Shown in pieces: positions 36,174 through 47,125 of a stretch of DNA of 64,000 bases. The stretch covers positions 19,605,631 to 19,669,630 of the forward strand of contig NC_133294.1 of NCBI RefSeq assembly GCF_005239225.2, written 5' to 3'. This DNA comes from Populus alba (lineage: Eukaryota; Streptophyta; Magnoliopsida; Malpighiales; Salicaceae). Made by a program: the position numbers and the translations under genes. How positions within the stretch are numbered: the stretch's first letter is position 1; each line of letters starts with the position of its first letter. The notes beneath the pieces are model-generated. The model made no database searches, was not told where the DNA came from, and saw only the letters and a program-made list of their open reading frames with translations.

Positions 36174-37290
36174 TAAACATTCAAATTAAGGTTGTCTTAT
36201 TCTATAGTTACTGTAAAGAGGATTGGAATTGTTGAGTTTTTGCTATGGGAGTGGTCTGGGATCATGCCATTACTCTATTTTGGCTTTCGGCAAATTTTGT
36301 AGCCTTTTTTAGTTGTCGATGCAATCTTAGAAGGTTTTGTTGTTGGTATCTAGTGTCAAAGTGGTTTTGGCTTTTTCAGGTTGTTATCTACTATGTTTGA
36401 ACTTAATTTTATTTTGGTGATTTGTTGTTGTTTTGGTGATTTAGACTTGCTGTTTAATTACTAGACTTTGGACTTGTTATTTTTTGTATCACGACCACTA
36501 GTAATTAAGAGTCTTTTAGGGTGAAATTTACAAGCAAGAATTATTTTGCCTGTGAATTCCAATTTCATTTTTAATTTGTTATGGGAAAAGAGTTATGAGA
36601 CCACATAGATGGAGGTGATATGACTCCTACTGAAGATTTAAAGTCGATTTAGTGAAAAATCAAAGATGCTTGAATCATGACTAGGATGTTAGCCTTTGTT
36701 GACCTATTGATTATTCTAAATTTGAGGTTGTATAAGACTACTAAAAGTATGTGAGAATATATGAAGAAAGTCTATAGTCAAAACAAATTTCATACCATTA
36801 AAATCTTGGCTTGTTGATTTTGATGCATCTAATCATATGACTAGTTTTGCTAGCTTTTCACAATATTCAACCATTTACAGGATCATTATAAATTATAATT
36901 TCTAATGATAATCGGCTATTAATTCATGATGTTGGAGATGTTAATTCCTCTGTTAGAGATGTATTTATATCTTGTGAACTTTCCACTAATCTTATATCAG
37001 TAGGCCAGTTGGTTGATGATGATTGATATTTTTTTTCTTGTTATGATTGTCATGTGCAGGATCAGGTGTCAGAGAAGATACTCGTGAAGGGGGCCTAAAG
37101 TTGGACGATTGTTTTTTCTACACTTTTCCATTCCTCCAATTATTTCTATTGCATGTATTATTATAAACTAAAAGTGAAATATAGACGTCTAGGTCATCCT
37201 AACTATGTTGCCTTATCTCAATTAATAAACTTTGGTTTTTTAGGCAATAAAGATCAATTTTAATCCCATATTTCTCTTGATTGTCGAAGT
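36174..37290 (+). pseudogene. copia gag / protease / pre-integrase remnant
   Basis: The plus strand shows a protease-like core, KSWLVDFDASNHM, at 36801-36839; the family motif is W-x-x-D-S-G-A-S-x-H-M, with the catalytic region altered to DFDAS. Next comes a pre-integrase segment reading ISCELSTNLISVGQLVDDD (near 36965-37020), DQVSEK.. GPKVG-like residues, and HPNYVALSQLINFG (near 37195). Multiple stops and frameshifts are present. Translation fades near 37290, just after a block like SHISLDCRS. Confidence 0.6.
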
Positions 37291-37834
37291 AGATAAACAA
37301 CCAAAGAAAGTTGAAATTCAAGTTTGGATAGAAACCTTGATCAATAGATAACTTTGAATCTAAAAACTGAAGGTATTAAAAAATAAACTTGAATCCGTTG
37401 ATTCTAAAGAATTAAAAACCCAAAGTATGCGAAAACACCACAAGGTTAGTTATACCTTAATAAGTAAAATTTGTTCTTTGTCACAATAAATAGAAGTGTT
37501 GCATTACGCAAAACACAAGTTTATTCAAAACATCATGGTTGTTGAATCTTTTACATAAAAAAATAATTTATCCTTCTAAATAACCATAATGGACTATAAA
37601 TTCAAGGCTCAAACCAAAGCCCAACAAAAACTAAAGCTTATAACACTTATTAAATCCTAAACAATTACTAATGAGCTGTCTGAACCAAAATTATAGTAAA
37701 AGTTTAAACTAAAACAAAAATAAGACCAAAATAATGAAAATAACACAAAACTTAATAATAAATATAGTTCTTCATAAAACGAGCTTAAATAGCCCAAAGC
37801 AAACAAAGTAATCTGCTATTAAATGATAAAAAAC

Positions 37835-38030
37835 AATGAGTTTTGTCTGAATGCTTCTTAATAGAACCAAATAGCATAATACATCCCTACTTATAAGGTT
37901 GATTTTCAGCTCAGACTTGGATAAATATGGAAACTAGATGTACAACTATATAATTAGTATACAATTAGAATTATATAATTAATGTGATCTTAAATAATGC
38001 TAACCCATATCCAACTGGATTTGCCTCTTA
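37835..38030 (-). repeat. copia LTR, inverted copy
   Basis: The reverse complement aligns with 35942-36160 over nearly its full length: gggttagcattatttaaga, actaattatatagttgtaca, gggatgtattatg, acaaaactcattg. It follows, on the minus strand, the RNase H end and a polypurine-like ttaagaggcaa, as a 3' LTR should. Confidence 0.6.
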
Positions 38031-38039
38031 AATTGTTGT

Positions 38040-40655
38040 TGGTCAATCAAGAATATCATTTTGCCAACCAAAAATTGATGACATTGTCGGGTTATAATCT
38101 TGGTAAATATATCAGCAAGTTAAAGATCAGTGGAAACATGTGAAAGAGTGATGATTCAGGTATCTACGACTTCCTGAATAGAATGACAGTCCACTTCATT
38201 ATGCTTCGTACGTTAATGAAAAACAGGATTGGCCACAATCTAAATGACACTCATTTTGTCTCCATGAATTGGAGGGGTTGAGCTAAGAGAAGCCAAACTT
38301 AGCTAGCAAACCTTTTAGAACAAGCAGCAAACATAACACGATATTCGAGTTATGTAAGGGATTTGGATATGTGTGCCTACTTCTTACTATTTCAAGAGAT
38401 CAAGTAATCATCAAGAAACATACATCATCCAGTAACAGAGCGATAAGTATCAGGACATTCAACCTAATCAAGATCACCGAACGATGCAAGGCGTGGAGAA
38501 GTACCGATAAGAAAGAACAACCCACGACTAGATGAGCCTTTAAGATATCAAATGATATGACAAACAACAATTAGATGTAGATGACATGAAGATTGCATAA
38601 ACTGACTAACCTGTTAAATCGTAAAAGAGATATCAGGTTATGTTATTGTCAAATAATTCATGCTCCCAACGAGTTGTCGAAACATGGTAGGATCAGAAAA
38701 GAGGTTACATTCCTCACGATGATATTTCATGTTAACCTCCAAAGAAGTATCCACGGAGGAAGTTTCCTGAAGACCTGCCAAAGTAATCAAATACCGCGTA
38801 TATTTATGTTGATTTAGGAATATACTGGAGGGATCGGTGTGAACCTTTAACCTCAAGAAGTATATAAGCGGACAAAGATCCTTCATATGAAACGAGGCCT
38901 AAAGATGCCGCTATAGTCGGGTTTTCAAAGACAAAATTTGTTCCAATAATAACAATATCATCAACATAGACAGAGAAAAACAATACTCGTAGATGTCTTG
39001 CAAATAAATAAGGACGAGTCATACTTGCTTTGCTGAAAAGAAAACTAAAGCAAGGTGGCTTGAAATTTGTCAAACCATGCTCGAGAAACCTGTTTCAGTT
39101 CATATAAAGAGTGGTTCAACTTACAGATATCCGAGGAAGTGTTGGAGAGCAAACCAAAAGGTAGTGTCATATAAACTTTCTTTTTTAGATCACCATGAGA
39201 AAGGTGTTTTTGACATTCATTTGATGAAGCGACTAACATTCAGAAGTAGCATTTGAAATAACATTTCGTACGATAACTGTCTTAACAACTTAAGAAAAAA
39301 ATCTCCTTATAGTTCACCCAATACTCATTTTTGTAAACAAGAACTAGTCGTGCTTTATATCAATCCAAAGTCCCATCCAATCGAAGTTTGATAGAGTAAA
39401 CCCACTTAGAACTGTAGGGTGTTTGAGAGTGTGGTTGTTGTTGCTTTTCAAAGTGCTTTTCACTTAGAAAAGCATGCCAATAATATTTTTTTTATTTTTT
39501 TAAAATTATTTTTGAGATCAGCATATCAAAATGATTTGAAAACATCAAAAACATATTAATTTAAAGTAAAATAAAAAATAAAAAATTTTTAAATTTTTTC
39601 AGAAGTACTTTTGAAAAGCACTCCCAAACAGGCTAGCTTCAATGAACAACATCCTAGGTATGATTGTCCTTAAAAGCGTGAAGCTCATCTACCATGGTCT
39701 CTTGCCAACATTATGCTTAATTGCCTCGGAATAACATGTAGGAATTGGAATAGATGAAAAAGTAGCATAAAAGGATATAATGATATAGGAGAAAATCAAT
39801 ACCGATTAGAAGGATGAGAGAATGACAAGGAATAAGGATAGAATCCAGCTCAATCACGAAAAGCATTGTCTGAACAAGATTAAATGTTGAGTCGAGATCA
39901 TGAAGAGACAAAATTAGGCATCGTTGTTCATGCACAAATCTAGGCATGAATTGTTTAGGAGTAGAAAAAAAGTCATCAAAGCATGGAAAAACAAGCATCC
40001 CAAGCACAAATGCAACATGAGTGGAAAATAAATATTGATTTTCAAAGAAAACCATATGACGAGATATAGAAAATCTATTAAAGCATGAATCATAGCAAAC
40101 ATAACCTTTGTGGAAAATACTGTAACCTATAAAAGCACATCTAATAGATTGGGCATACAGTTTATTGCGTTTATGAGAAGACAAATGAACAAACCAAACA
40201 CAATCAAAGGTATCCATGTCAAGATAACGAGGATGTTGCTAATTAAAAATGATAATAAGGAGTCTAATTTAAAAATAATAGAGGGTATTTTATTAATTAG
40301 ATGGATTGTCGTGGATAAAGCTTCAACCTAAAATTTAGGAAGAATAAAAGATTCAAGAATTAAATGTACAGGTAACATTTAGCATATGATGAATTTTATG
40401 TTTAACAACACCATTTTATTAAGGTGTAGAAGGACATGAATGTTCGAAGACATTGTTTTTTGGTTAAGAAACTCATGAAATTCATAAGACATATTCCCCA
40501 CTAAATTAGACCTTAATCAACAAGAATTGAAGTGTTATATCACTTCTAAATCTTCAAGAAGTCACTGAAGAGAAGAGATTTAATTGGTTGACTCTTATCC
40601 TAGTTCATCACAAAAGCCTATAACTATGACCCAAACTATTAAAATATAGTTTGAT
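38040..40655 (-). pseudogene. copia integrase / reverse transcriptase / RNase H remnant
   Basis: Reading the minus strand from 40655 down: integrase pieces (GNMSYEFHEFL, VEALSTTIHLINKIPSI, FDCVWFVHLSSHKRNKLYAQ, RCAFIGYS, KGYVCYD), then reverse transcriptase pieces (HGDLKKKVYMTLPFGL, LNHSLYELKQVSRAWFDKF, VYVDDIVIIGT with the catalytic YVDD, SIFLNQHKYTRYLITLAGLQ, FRQLVGSMNYLT), then the RNase H tail ADIFTK. The order is normal for copia (IN before RT). Frames are broken by many stops, so it is inactive. Confidence 0.75.
39418..39635. repeat. Dispersed MITE, well-preserved copy inside the copia remnant
   Basis: Terminal inverted repeats tgtttgagagtgtggttg at the left and aagcactcccaaaca at the right bracket about 220 AT-rich bases. 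It interrupts the copia pol region, so it inserted later. It is related to copies C-F. Confidence 0.65.
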
Positions 40656-40659
40656 TATT

Positions 40660-41469
40660 AACAATATACTAAAAGGCGTGGGCAAAGCACTGTAGCTTCC
40701 CCACGCCTTTCACTTATTAATATATTATTATATTATAATTATATATTATAATTATAATTATATTATATAACTTTTTTTATTTTTTTTTAATGAATTTTTT
40801 TTGTTTGATTTAGTTTAATAATGTTAAATTTTTTTTATTTAGTTATCAGATTTTCATAATACGAATCCCGGGTTTAATGAGTTAACCTGGTTTGACGAGT
40901 TAACCCATATTTTTTTTAATTAATTTTTTTCATTTAGTTTAGTTTGTTAATGTTAAATTTCTATTTATTTAATTATTAGACTTTCATGACACGTATCCTA
41001 GGCTTGATGGGTTAACTTTGTTTGATGGTTTAATCCAGTTAATTATGGGTAAACCCGTTAATTTTTTTTTTTTATTTAGTTATCAAACTTTCATGGCACA
41101 AATTCCAGGTTTTACGGATAACCTGATTTAAAGAATTAACCTAATTAATTCATTTTTTTTTCTTTTTCTTCATTAGTTTTTTTCTTTTTTTTTTTTCTTT
41201 TTAATTATCATATTTTTATGACACGACCTTATAGCCAAATCCACATCCAATATTCTTGGGTCCGGTGTTGCAGCTAGGCTCACTTAAATTTGGGTCATGC
41301 AAGTTTAATGTTATTATTAATATTACTCTTAGGTCAGATATTGTAACCAAACCCAAGACTCTTGGGTATAGCTTTGTAGAAAAACCCAAGACTTTTAAAT
41401 CTTAATTTTTTTTTTATATTTTTTATGCAAAAAAAAATGACCCGCGGCATCGCGCGAGTCATGTAACTA

Positions 41470-41470
<1 letters not shown>
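40660..41470 (+). mobile_element. Helitron-like non-autonomous element
   Basis: The 3' end has the Helitron layout: a GC-rich hairpin at 41439-41460 (gacccgcg, loop gcatcg, cgcgagtc, one mismatch), six bases, then ctag at 41467-41470 followed by t. The left part holds a strong hairpin at 40675-40711 (aaggcgtggg ... ccccacgcctt). The interior repeats the phrase 'tttcatgacacg' and 'gggttaac' several times. The exact 5' end (TC) was not found. Confidence 0.5.

Positions 41471-41526
<56 letters not shown>
41471..41526. repeat. Compound (TA)n(GA)n microsatellite
   Basis: About 17 TA units then about 10 GA units, starting right at the Helitron-like ctag end. Confidence 0.9.
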
Positions 41527-41527
<1 letters not shown>

Positions 41528-42700
41528 GAAGATGACATTAAAAAATAGTAATCGTGGTGGTATAATAACTAAAATATTAACAAAATTGAAGTTGAAACAA
41601 AAGAAAATTAAGCTTCAGAAAATTTGATAGGTTGATAAAAAATAAAAAAAAAATTTTAAAAAATAACTATAACATCTTGTTATATTATTTAAAACCTTAA
41701 ATCCTTGTAAAAAACAGGATGGGTATTGGCTTGAAAAGCCCAAACCCAAAAACTAGTTTTATTCGAACTCAGCTTATTCAAGCCCACCTCTCAAGGGGTT
41801 TAGGCTCAGGTCAACCCCTTGGAAACCCACCAACTCGAGTCCATAATAACTCAAGGCTAAGCTTAGTCCTTAAACACACTTTATCTTTGTGTATTCGATT
41901 TAGCTTGCCCATGCTTACTTTATCTAAAAACGCATTTAAAACATTTATCCTGCATTTCATCTTCTACATTTAATACATACCACACATAGTTTTAAAGTTA
42001 CATCCCTCTTATATTTGTTCTAATTTAAATATTAAAGATCCTCTAGAATACATAAAAGACTTGTTTTACAAGATTTCATGAATGATTGGTCCAATTTTTC
42101 AACTCCAGCCTATAAAGCCCATCAACTAGCTCTTAATCCTTTGAAGTTTGCTTCAAACTTCATAAAAAAAGATTCACTTCACATTACTTTTAATAAATTA
42201 AATACTCAACATTAATGTAAATAGATGAAAATAAACTACTTTTAAAGGTGAATTGTGCATCAATTATACTATATTTTATACTCTTGCACGCATCGGAACT
42301 CCTCGTTTTGAGCATCCTAGGTACGCTTTACATGTTTTTGGTCTTCACGTTTGGTCTCGTACCATACATAATGAAAGATCAAAAAATTTATACACCTTGT
42401 AATCTTGAACACAATTAGTACGTCATAAAAAACAAGATTGGTTTGCACTTTCATATTATTATTATATTCTGGTTTAAGGTTCGTTATTAGGGTGTGATAG
42501 TCATAGTTATTTTTATTTTGAGAAAGATGGGACGTTTAAAATAGTAAAATAGTTATACAGTTAAAGGAAATAAAAAACATATGTTATGGCAAGGGAAGCA
42601 TAAAAAAAGCAATACAAATTCATAATAAAAAGATTGGCTAGTTATCCAAAATACTAATAAATTTATACTATTTACCACACTTATAAAATTAATTGCTTAA
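41527..42700. other. AT-rich spacer
   Basis: No supported feature. The frame at 41719-41973 is a chance open frame with no recognisable motif. Confidence 0.5.
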
Positions 42701-43135
42701 TGTCAAAGAACCATCTCAACTCAATAGTTTAAGCTGTTAGGTGAGGCTCAATATATGATTTATATTATTCTCTAACACACACCCTCAAGTAAAAGCCCTT
42801 TGGGCTTGAAACTTGCACAGGCCCACATTACCTTGTGCTTAATTTTATCAAATAAATGGGAATGGTGAGATTCGAACTCCTAACCGCTTGGTCATTAAAG
42901 CTCTGATACCATGTCAAAGAACCATAAACTATTAGGTTGAGATAGTTCTTTGACATGGTATCAGAGCTTTAATGACCAAGCGGTCATGAGTTTGAATCTC
43001 ACCATCACCATTTATTTGATAAAATTAAGCACAAGGTAATGTGGGTCTGTGCAAGTTTCAAGCCCAAAAGGCTTTCACTTGAGGGGTGTGTTAGAGAATA
43101 ATATAAATAATATCTTGAGCCTCACCTAACACTTA
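42701..43135. mobile_element. Inverted (head-to-head) pair of TRIM retrotransposons
   Basis: The left unit reads on the minus strand: a complete 77-bp LTR at 42701-42777 (tgttagagaataatataaat ... ggttctttgaca), a polypurine tract, about 120 internal bases, and a primer-binding site tggtatcagagc (minus, 42911-42900). The right unit reads forward: LTR end at about 42955, primer site 42956-42967, internal sequence 'gaccaagcggtcatgagttt', polypurine gaggggtg, and a truncated 3' LTR from 43089. Both units share the central LTR fragment. No coding sequence is present, as expected for TRIMs. Confidence 0.8.
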
Positions 43136-43139
43136 AGAG

Positions 43140-43285
43140 ACTGTTTTATAGTTTCAAAAATTAATTGGTTTGATATGCTAATATTAAAAATAAATTTTAA
43201 AAAATAAAATAATATTATTTCAATTAATTTTCAAACAAAAAAGAATTAAAAAAATAACTATTATTACAATAACAAACAAACAAAC
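43140..43285. repeat. AT-rich dispersed MITE-like repeat, copy G
   Basis: Contains 'gatatgctaatattaaaaat' and 'ttcaattaattttcaaacaa'. It directly abuts the truncated TRIM LTR. Confidence 0.4.
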
Positions 43286-43704
43286 AGAATCTAAAAATAA
43301 TAATGTAGACCTATTAACTTTACACCTCAAACATTTTAGTAGAACGCAAAAACAGAAGGGAACAACTGTCTAAGACTGTATTTTATGTGATTTCCATTAC
43401 AAACTTGATAGTAAGGAATCAAATATTACCTTACGGAATTGACCATTCATAAACACACCGATTATCCAGCAAATTAGAAGTCATAAAATAAAGTAAAACG
43501 ATAAGACATCCGATGAAGCTAACAACCATGTCCAAATTAACTTTTTACACTATGAAATGGATACATCTCAATGGTACAGAATCAATCATTTATAAAAACT
43601 ATAATCAAATTAAAGCAGCAACACAACAGTTCAAACTTCAAAAGTGAACTTTGCTAAACACTGTACGAACACCGGCAAAAAGAACATAATTCTTGAGTAC
43701 TTAC

Positions 43705-43763
43705 CTCAAAGCGAAAAGCATCAGGCGCTTCCATCCAGCTCCGTTGCTACTCTAAAATATCTT
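43705..43763 (-). CDS. First coding exon of an unidentified gene (possibly orphaned)
   Basis: The minus-strand exon is bounded by acceptor tttgcag|aagata at 43763 and donor gag|gtaagt at 43705. It carries ATG at 43734 and ten codons, MEAPDAFRFE, ending in phase 0. Upstream on the same strand lie a 5'UTR intron, a 5'UTR exon (about 44111-44425) and a TATA box, so this looks like a real transcription unit. I see no convincing next exon to the left; that DNA is TRIM, Helitron and copia sequence. It may be a gene severed by insertions, a duplicated 5' fragment, or a gene with a very long intron whose exons I failed to recognise. No family can be named. Confidence 0.45.
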
Positions 43764-44110
43764 CTGCAAATGTTCCAAAATATCAAAAAATAAAATAAAA
43801 ATAAAGGGTATGCACCAGTCAAAACGCAAAATGCTACTCGATTATGGTGAAAAAAAGATGAAACAAAATCATAATTTTTCGTTTAACTGCCGATATAATA
43901 TCATCAGAAACGAAAACACAAACTTAGGGTTTGCAATGCGTATGTAATTAATGGTGTCAATAGTTTAGGTCTTTTGCTTATATTGCTTGGAGTTTCTCAT
44001 CAACCAAACGGATCGACACATTCTGTTGATCCGATACAACATATACCGAAGGCAACATTGAAAAATCACAGATAAGAACAAAATTAATAATAATTTAAAC
44101 GGCAACTTAC

Positions 44111-44425
44111 TTTGAAGAAAGCAGCATTTAATCGTAAATGTAAAGCTTACAAAGGCTACAGATAGTTTAGAAAAGCCAACTGAACAGTCTAGATTGGAAG
44201 AGGAAAGATATTAAAATCAGAAGAAAAAAAAAAAGATTAAAGGCAAATCTGTGGGAGAATCGGAGGGAAACAATTAAGAGAAACATGAAGGAGATTCTAA
44301 GAAATCTGCTTCGTTTAAGGAGACATGAGAATTTGTGTGGAAGAAGAGTGAGGACCCTAGAGAGAAACGTTAGTAGCGAGAGAGAGAGAGAGAGAGAGAG
44401 AGATGGGAGGAGCAGGGGGGAGCAC
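44111..44425 (-). other. 5'UTR exon with (CT)n tract upstream of 43705-43763
   Basis: A CT-rich leader ends at a perfect donor, caaa|gtaagt, at 44110. The (GA)n run at 44378-44403 reads as (CT)n on the transcribed strand, a common feature of plant 5'UTRs. The start of the exon is inferred from the TATA position. Confidence 0.4.
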
Positions 44426-44450
44426 GAAAATATCTGTGGAATAAGAAAAC

Positions 44451-44460
44451 ATTTTATAGT
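44451..44460 (-). promoter_or_regulatory. TATA box of the minus-strand gene start
   Basis: ctataaaatg on the minus strand is a near-ideal TATA box about 30 bases before the CT-rich leader. Confidence 0.5.
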
Positions 44461-46325
44461 GTGAGGTAATAGTAGAGTAGATTAGGGATGCCCCCACCCG
44501 ATCTGTCATGTAATCAAATAATCCGGTACTATTTACATTCTTTTTTTTTCTTCTAAAAATAAAAATAAAATAAAAACAAATTCAAATATATTAAGGTTCG
44601 GATGCTCCTAGGCTTTTTTTTTTTTTTTTTTTAACTGTGACCAGCGCATTGGTTTGCTATTCAGTCCGCTTCTCTTCTCGGCGCCTTATATGATGTGCAC
44701 GAGGCGAGGTATAATCCAATGTAATCAAATATTATTTTATTTTTTGTGATGATTTGAAAACTTGCGTTATTAAACTGAGATTATAAGAAATTTAAGTGAT
44801 AAATTAATTTTTAACGAGAATATTTATATTTTAATAGAAACTTGAATACAAAATTACATAAAATAAAGGTGTTTAAATCAATAGTTTGAGATAAATTTAA
44901 AATATATGATGATTCAATAAAAGATTAACAAATGATATAAATAACTAAATAAGTATATGCTGTTTTTATTAAGTACTTTTACAGGACATTACAATTAGTT
45001 TTGATTCAAAACTATTAATAAATTAAATATTTGTTTATCGATTACACAAAAGAAACTCAAGGCATATGAAAATCTTATTTATATTAAATTTCAACATTAT
45101 TGTATATATTTGATATACTAAATTTTCAATTTTTTATATGAAAAAATTGATTTTATTTTTATTATTTGAGTGTGGGAAATTTTAAATCTTTTTATTTAAT
45201 TTTTTTAGATTTAAATATTTTTTAAAAAAAATCACACAATCAAACATATAATAATTAAATACACGTGGAAGTGAGATTGAAAGATGATGAATACACATAA
45301 TATTTTGAATAGTTAAAGAATGGATTAAAAATTATATTTTTTCATTAATTTCTTTTCTAATTTTGAATTATAAGATAATTTTGAGTATTTTTTTTTAGAG
45401 TTAAAAAATCATTATAGACTTGGAATTTATATTTTTAAATAGAAAATTAAAAAAATACTTTATTTCTAGATTCTATGAAAATTTTCTAATCGTGCTTCCC
45501 TTTCTGAATATAGGATTAAAAAAATGAATTTTTTATTTGTAGGATCAAAAACATTAAAAGAAAAGAAAGATAAAAAATGCAAGCCAACGCCAACAGTCAA
45601 GAGCCTTAACTATGAAGCCGCTGTTTTCAAGCCGTTTAGAGAAGCGTGTAGCTGACGCAGGTAGGCAATTCAAGTGCCAAAGCGAAAGATAAATGGGCAA
45701 ACAACCGAAATTACGTGTCACGCTTGTAATCAGCCACGATGATCAAGTACATCTCATGAAGGATTAGGTCGTACAGTGTCTCTCTGAACTAATAAAAAAA
45801 GAACACGTTGCTGTCCTAACCTCTAATTTAGTTTTTTAAAAAATTCGAATCTTATAGGCTCATGTTTCCATTCTTTCTTTTGTAGGTATCGGGCACTCTA
45901 CCGCCTGTCACAGACACGTGTCCACCAGTATACTTTTGTTCTATTATTCGACCTTATTTTTTGCATTAAAATATCCTAAAGGGCATGAGATATTTTGTGA
46001 TTCGAGCAAAGTGAGGTTACTCCCTGTACCCCGTAGTCCAGATGTTTTGCAAGGATGAAGTGAAAAGAAGGGTGCTTTTTTTCTTTCTTCTAGAGAAACC
46101 TGTCATCCATTAAAAAAGATAAGGACAGGTACGTGTATATCATATTTATTTTTGTCACGTGAATATCAAAATATACTGCAACTACCTATTTCATCTTATC
46201 TCCGTTTGAATATTTTGTTTTTTTAAAAAAAAATACAGGTTTTTTCAATATTTTTTTAAATCCTAATTATATATATATATATATATATAATTAAATAAAT
46301 AAATTGAGAGTTATTTGTGCTTATA

Positions 46326-46326
<1 letters not shown>

Positions 46327-46367
<41 letters not shown>
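46327..46367. repeat. (AAT)n microsatellite
   Basis: About 13-14 AAT units in a row. Confidence 0.9.
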
Positions 46368-47072
46368 CATTAATGATAACTAAAAAAAATCAAAAAAAAA
46401 TCAAGAAATAGATGTAAATTAAGATGTATGAACTAAAAACACATGTTATTTGTTATTTTGTGTTTAATAATTTTGTTTTTATAATTAATTTTTATTTAAT
46501 CAAATGATAATAAAAATAGATACACGTATAAAATTGATTAAATAAAATAAAAATATATATATATTATATAAGATTGCGCATATTAGAAAAACAATATTAT
46601 TTTATAGAAAAACTAAATGATATTTAACCAAATAATAAAATAAAAAATTAAGAGATAAATATAAATGCGAATATTTGATCTTAAATTCAATTATATTTAA
46701 TAACATTGTTTATTAGAACAAATATTTTATTTAACAAAGCAACAATAAAAAAAAAATCCATAAAAAGAGTGAGTTAATAAAATTAAAGAGAGAACAAAAT
46801 TTAGGTTTCACATAAAAAATGCCTTCTGAATCATGGAAAAAAAAATGTATTGGTAAACTAAATAAAAATTAAAATATATTTTATTTTATTAAAAAAATCT
46901 CAAAAAAAAAAATCAATGAGAATCCAACACTTAAAGATGAAGTTAGAAAGGAAAAAAAAACCAAAGAAACAAAAAAAAAACTAGAAAAAGTTTTCTAGGG
47001 GGCTAAAATTTTGAGTTTGACTAAATTTGCCCATAAAATTTAAATTTTACTAGTTTTATAGGGGTGTATTGT

Positions 47073-47074
<2 letters not shown>

Positions 47075-47121
<47 letters not shown>
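47075..47121. repeat. (AT)n microsatellite
   Basis: About 23 alternating AT units. Confidence 0.9.

Positions 47122-47125
<4 letters not shown>

Larger units (their letters stand above)
35942..40655. mobile_element. Ty1/copia retrotransposon with its 3' half inverted (degenerate)
   Basis: The left part reads forward: an LTR (35942-36160), a primer-binding site (36161-36173), then gag, protease and pre-integrase debris to about 37290. The rest reads on the minus strand: LTR (about 37835-38030), RNase H end, reverse transcriptase, then integrase up to about 40655. The forward part stops where the minus part begins in protein order (integrase N-terminus). A single element with an internal inversion explains the layout, although two truncated elements in opposite directions are also possible. 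All frames are broken. Confidence 0.7.

Noticed and set aside
42956..43010. tRNA-like words (tggtatcagagc, gagtttgaatctc) at 42.9-43.0 kb
   Set aside because: Explained by the primer-binding site and internal sequence of the TRIM elements, not by a tRNA gene.
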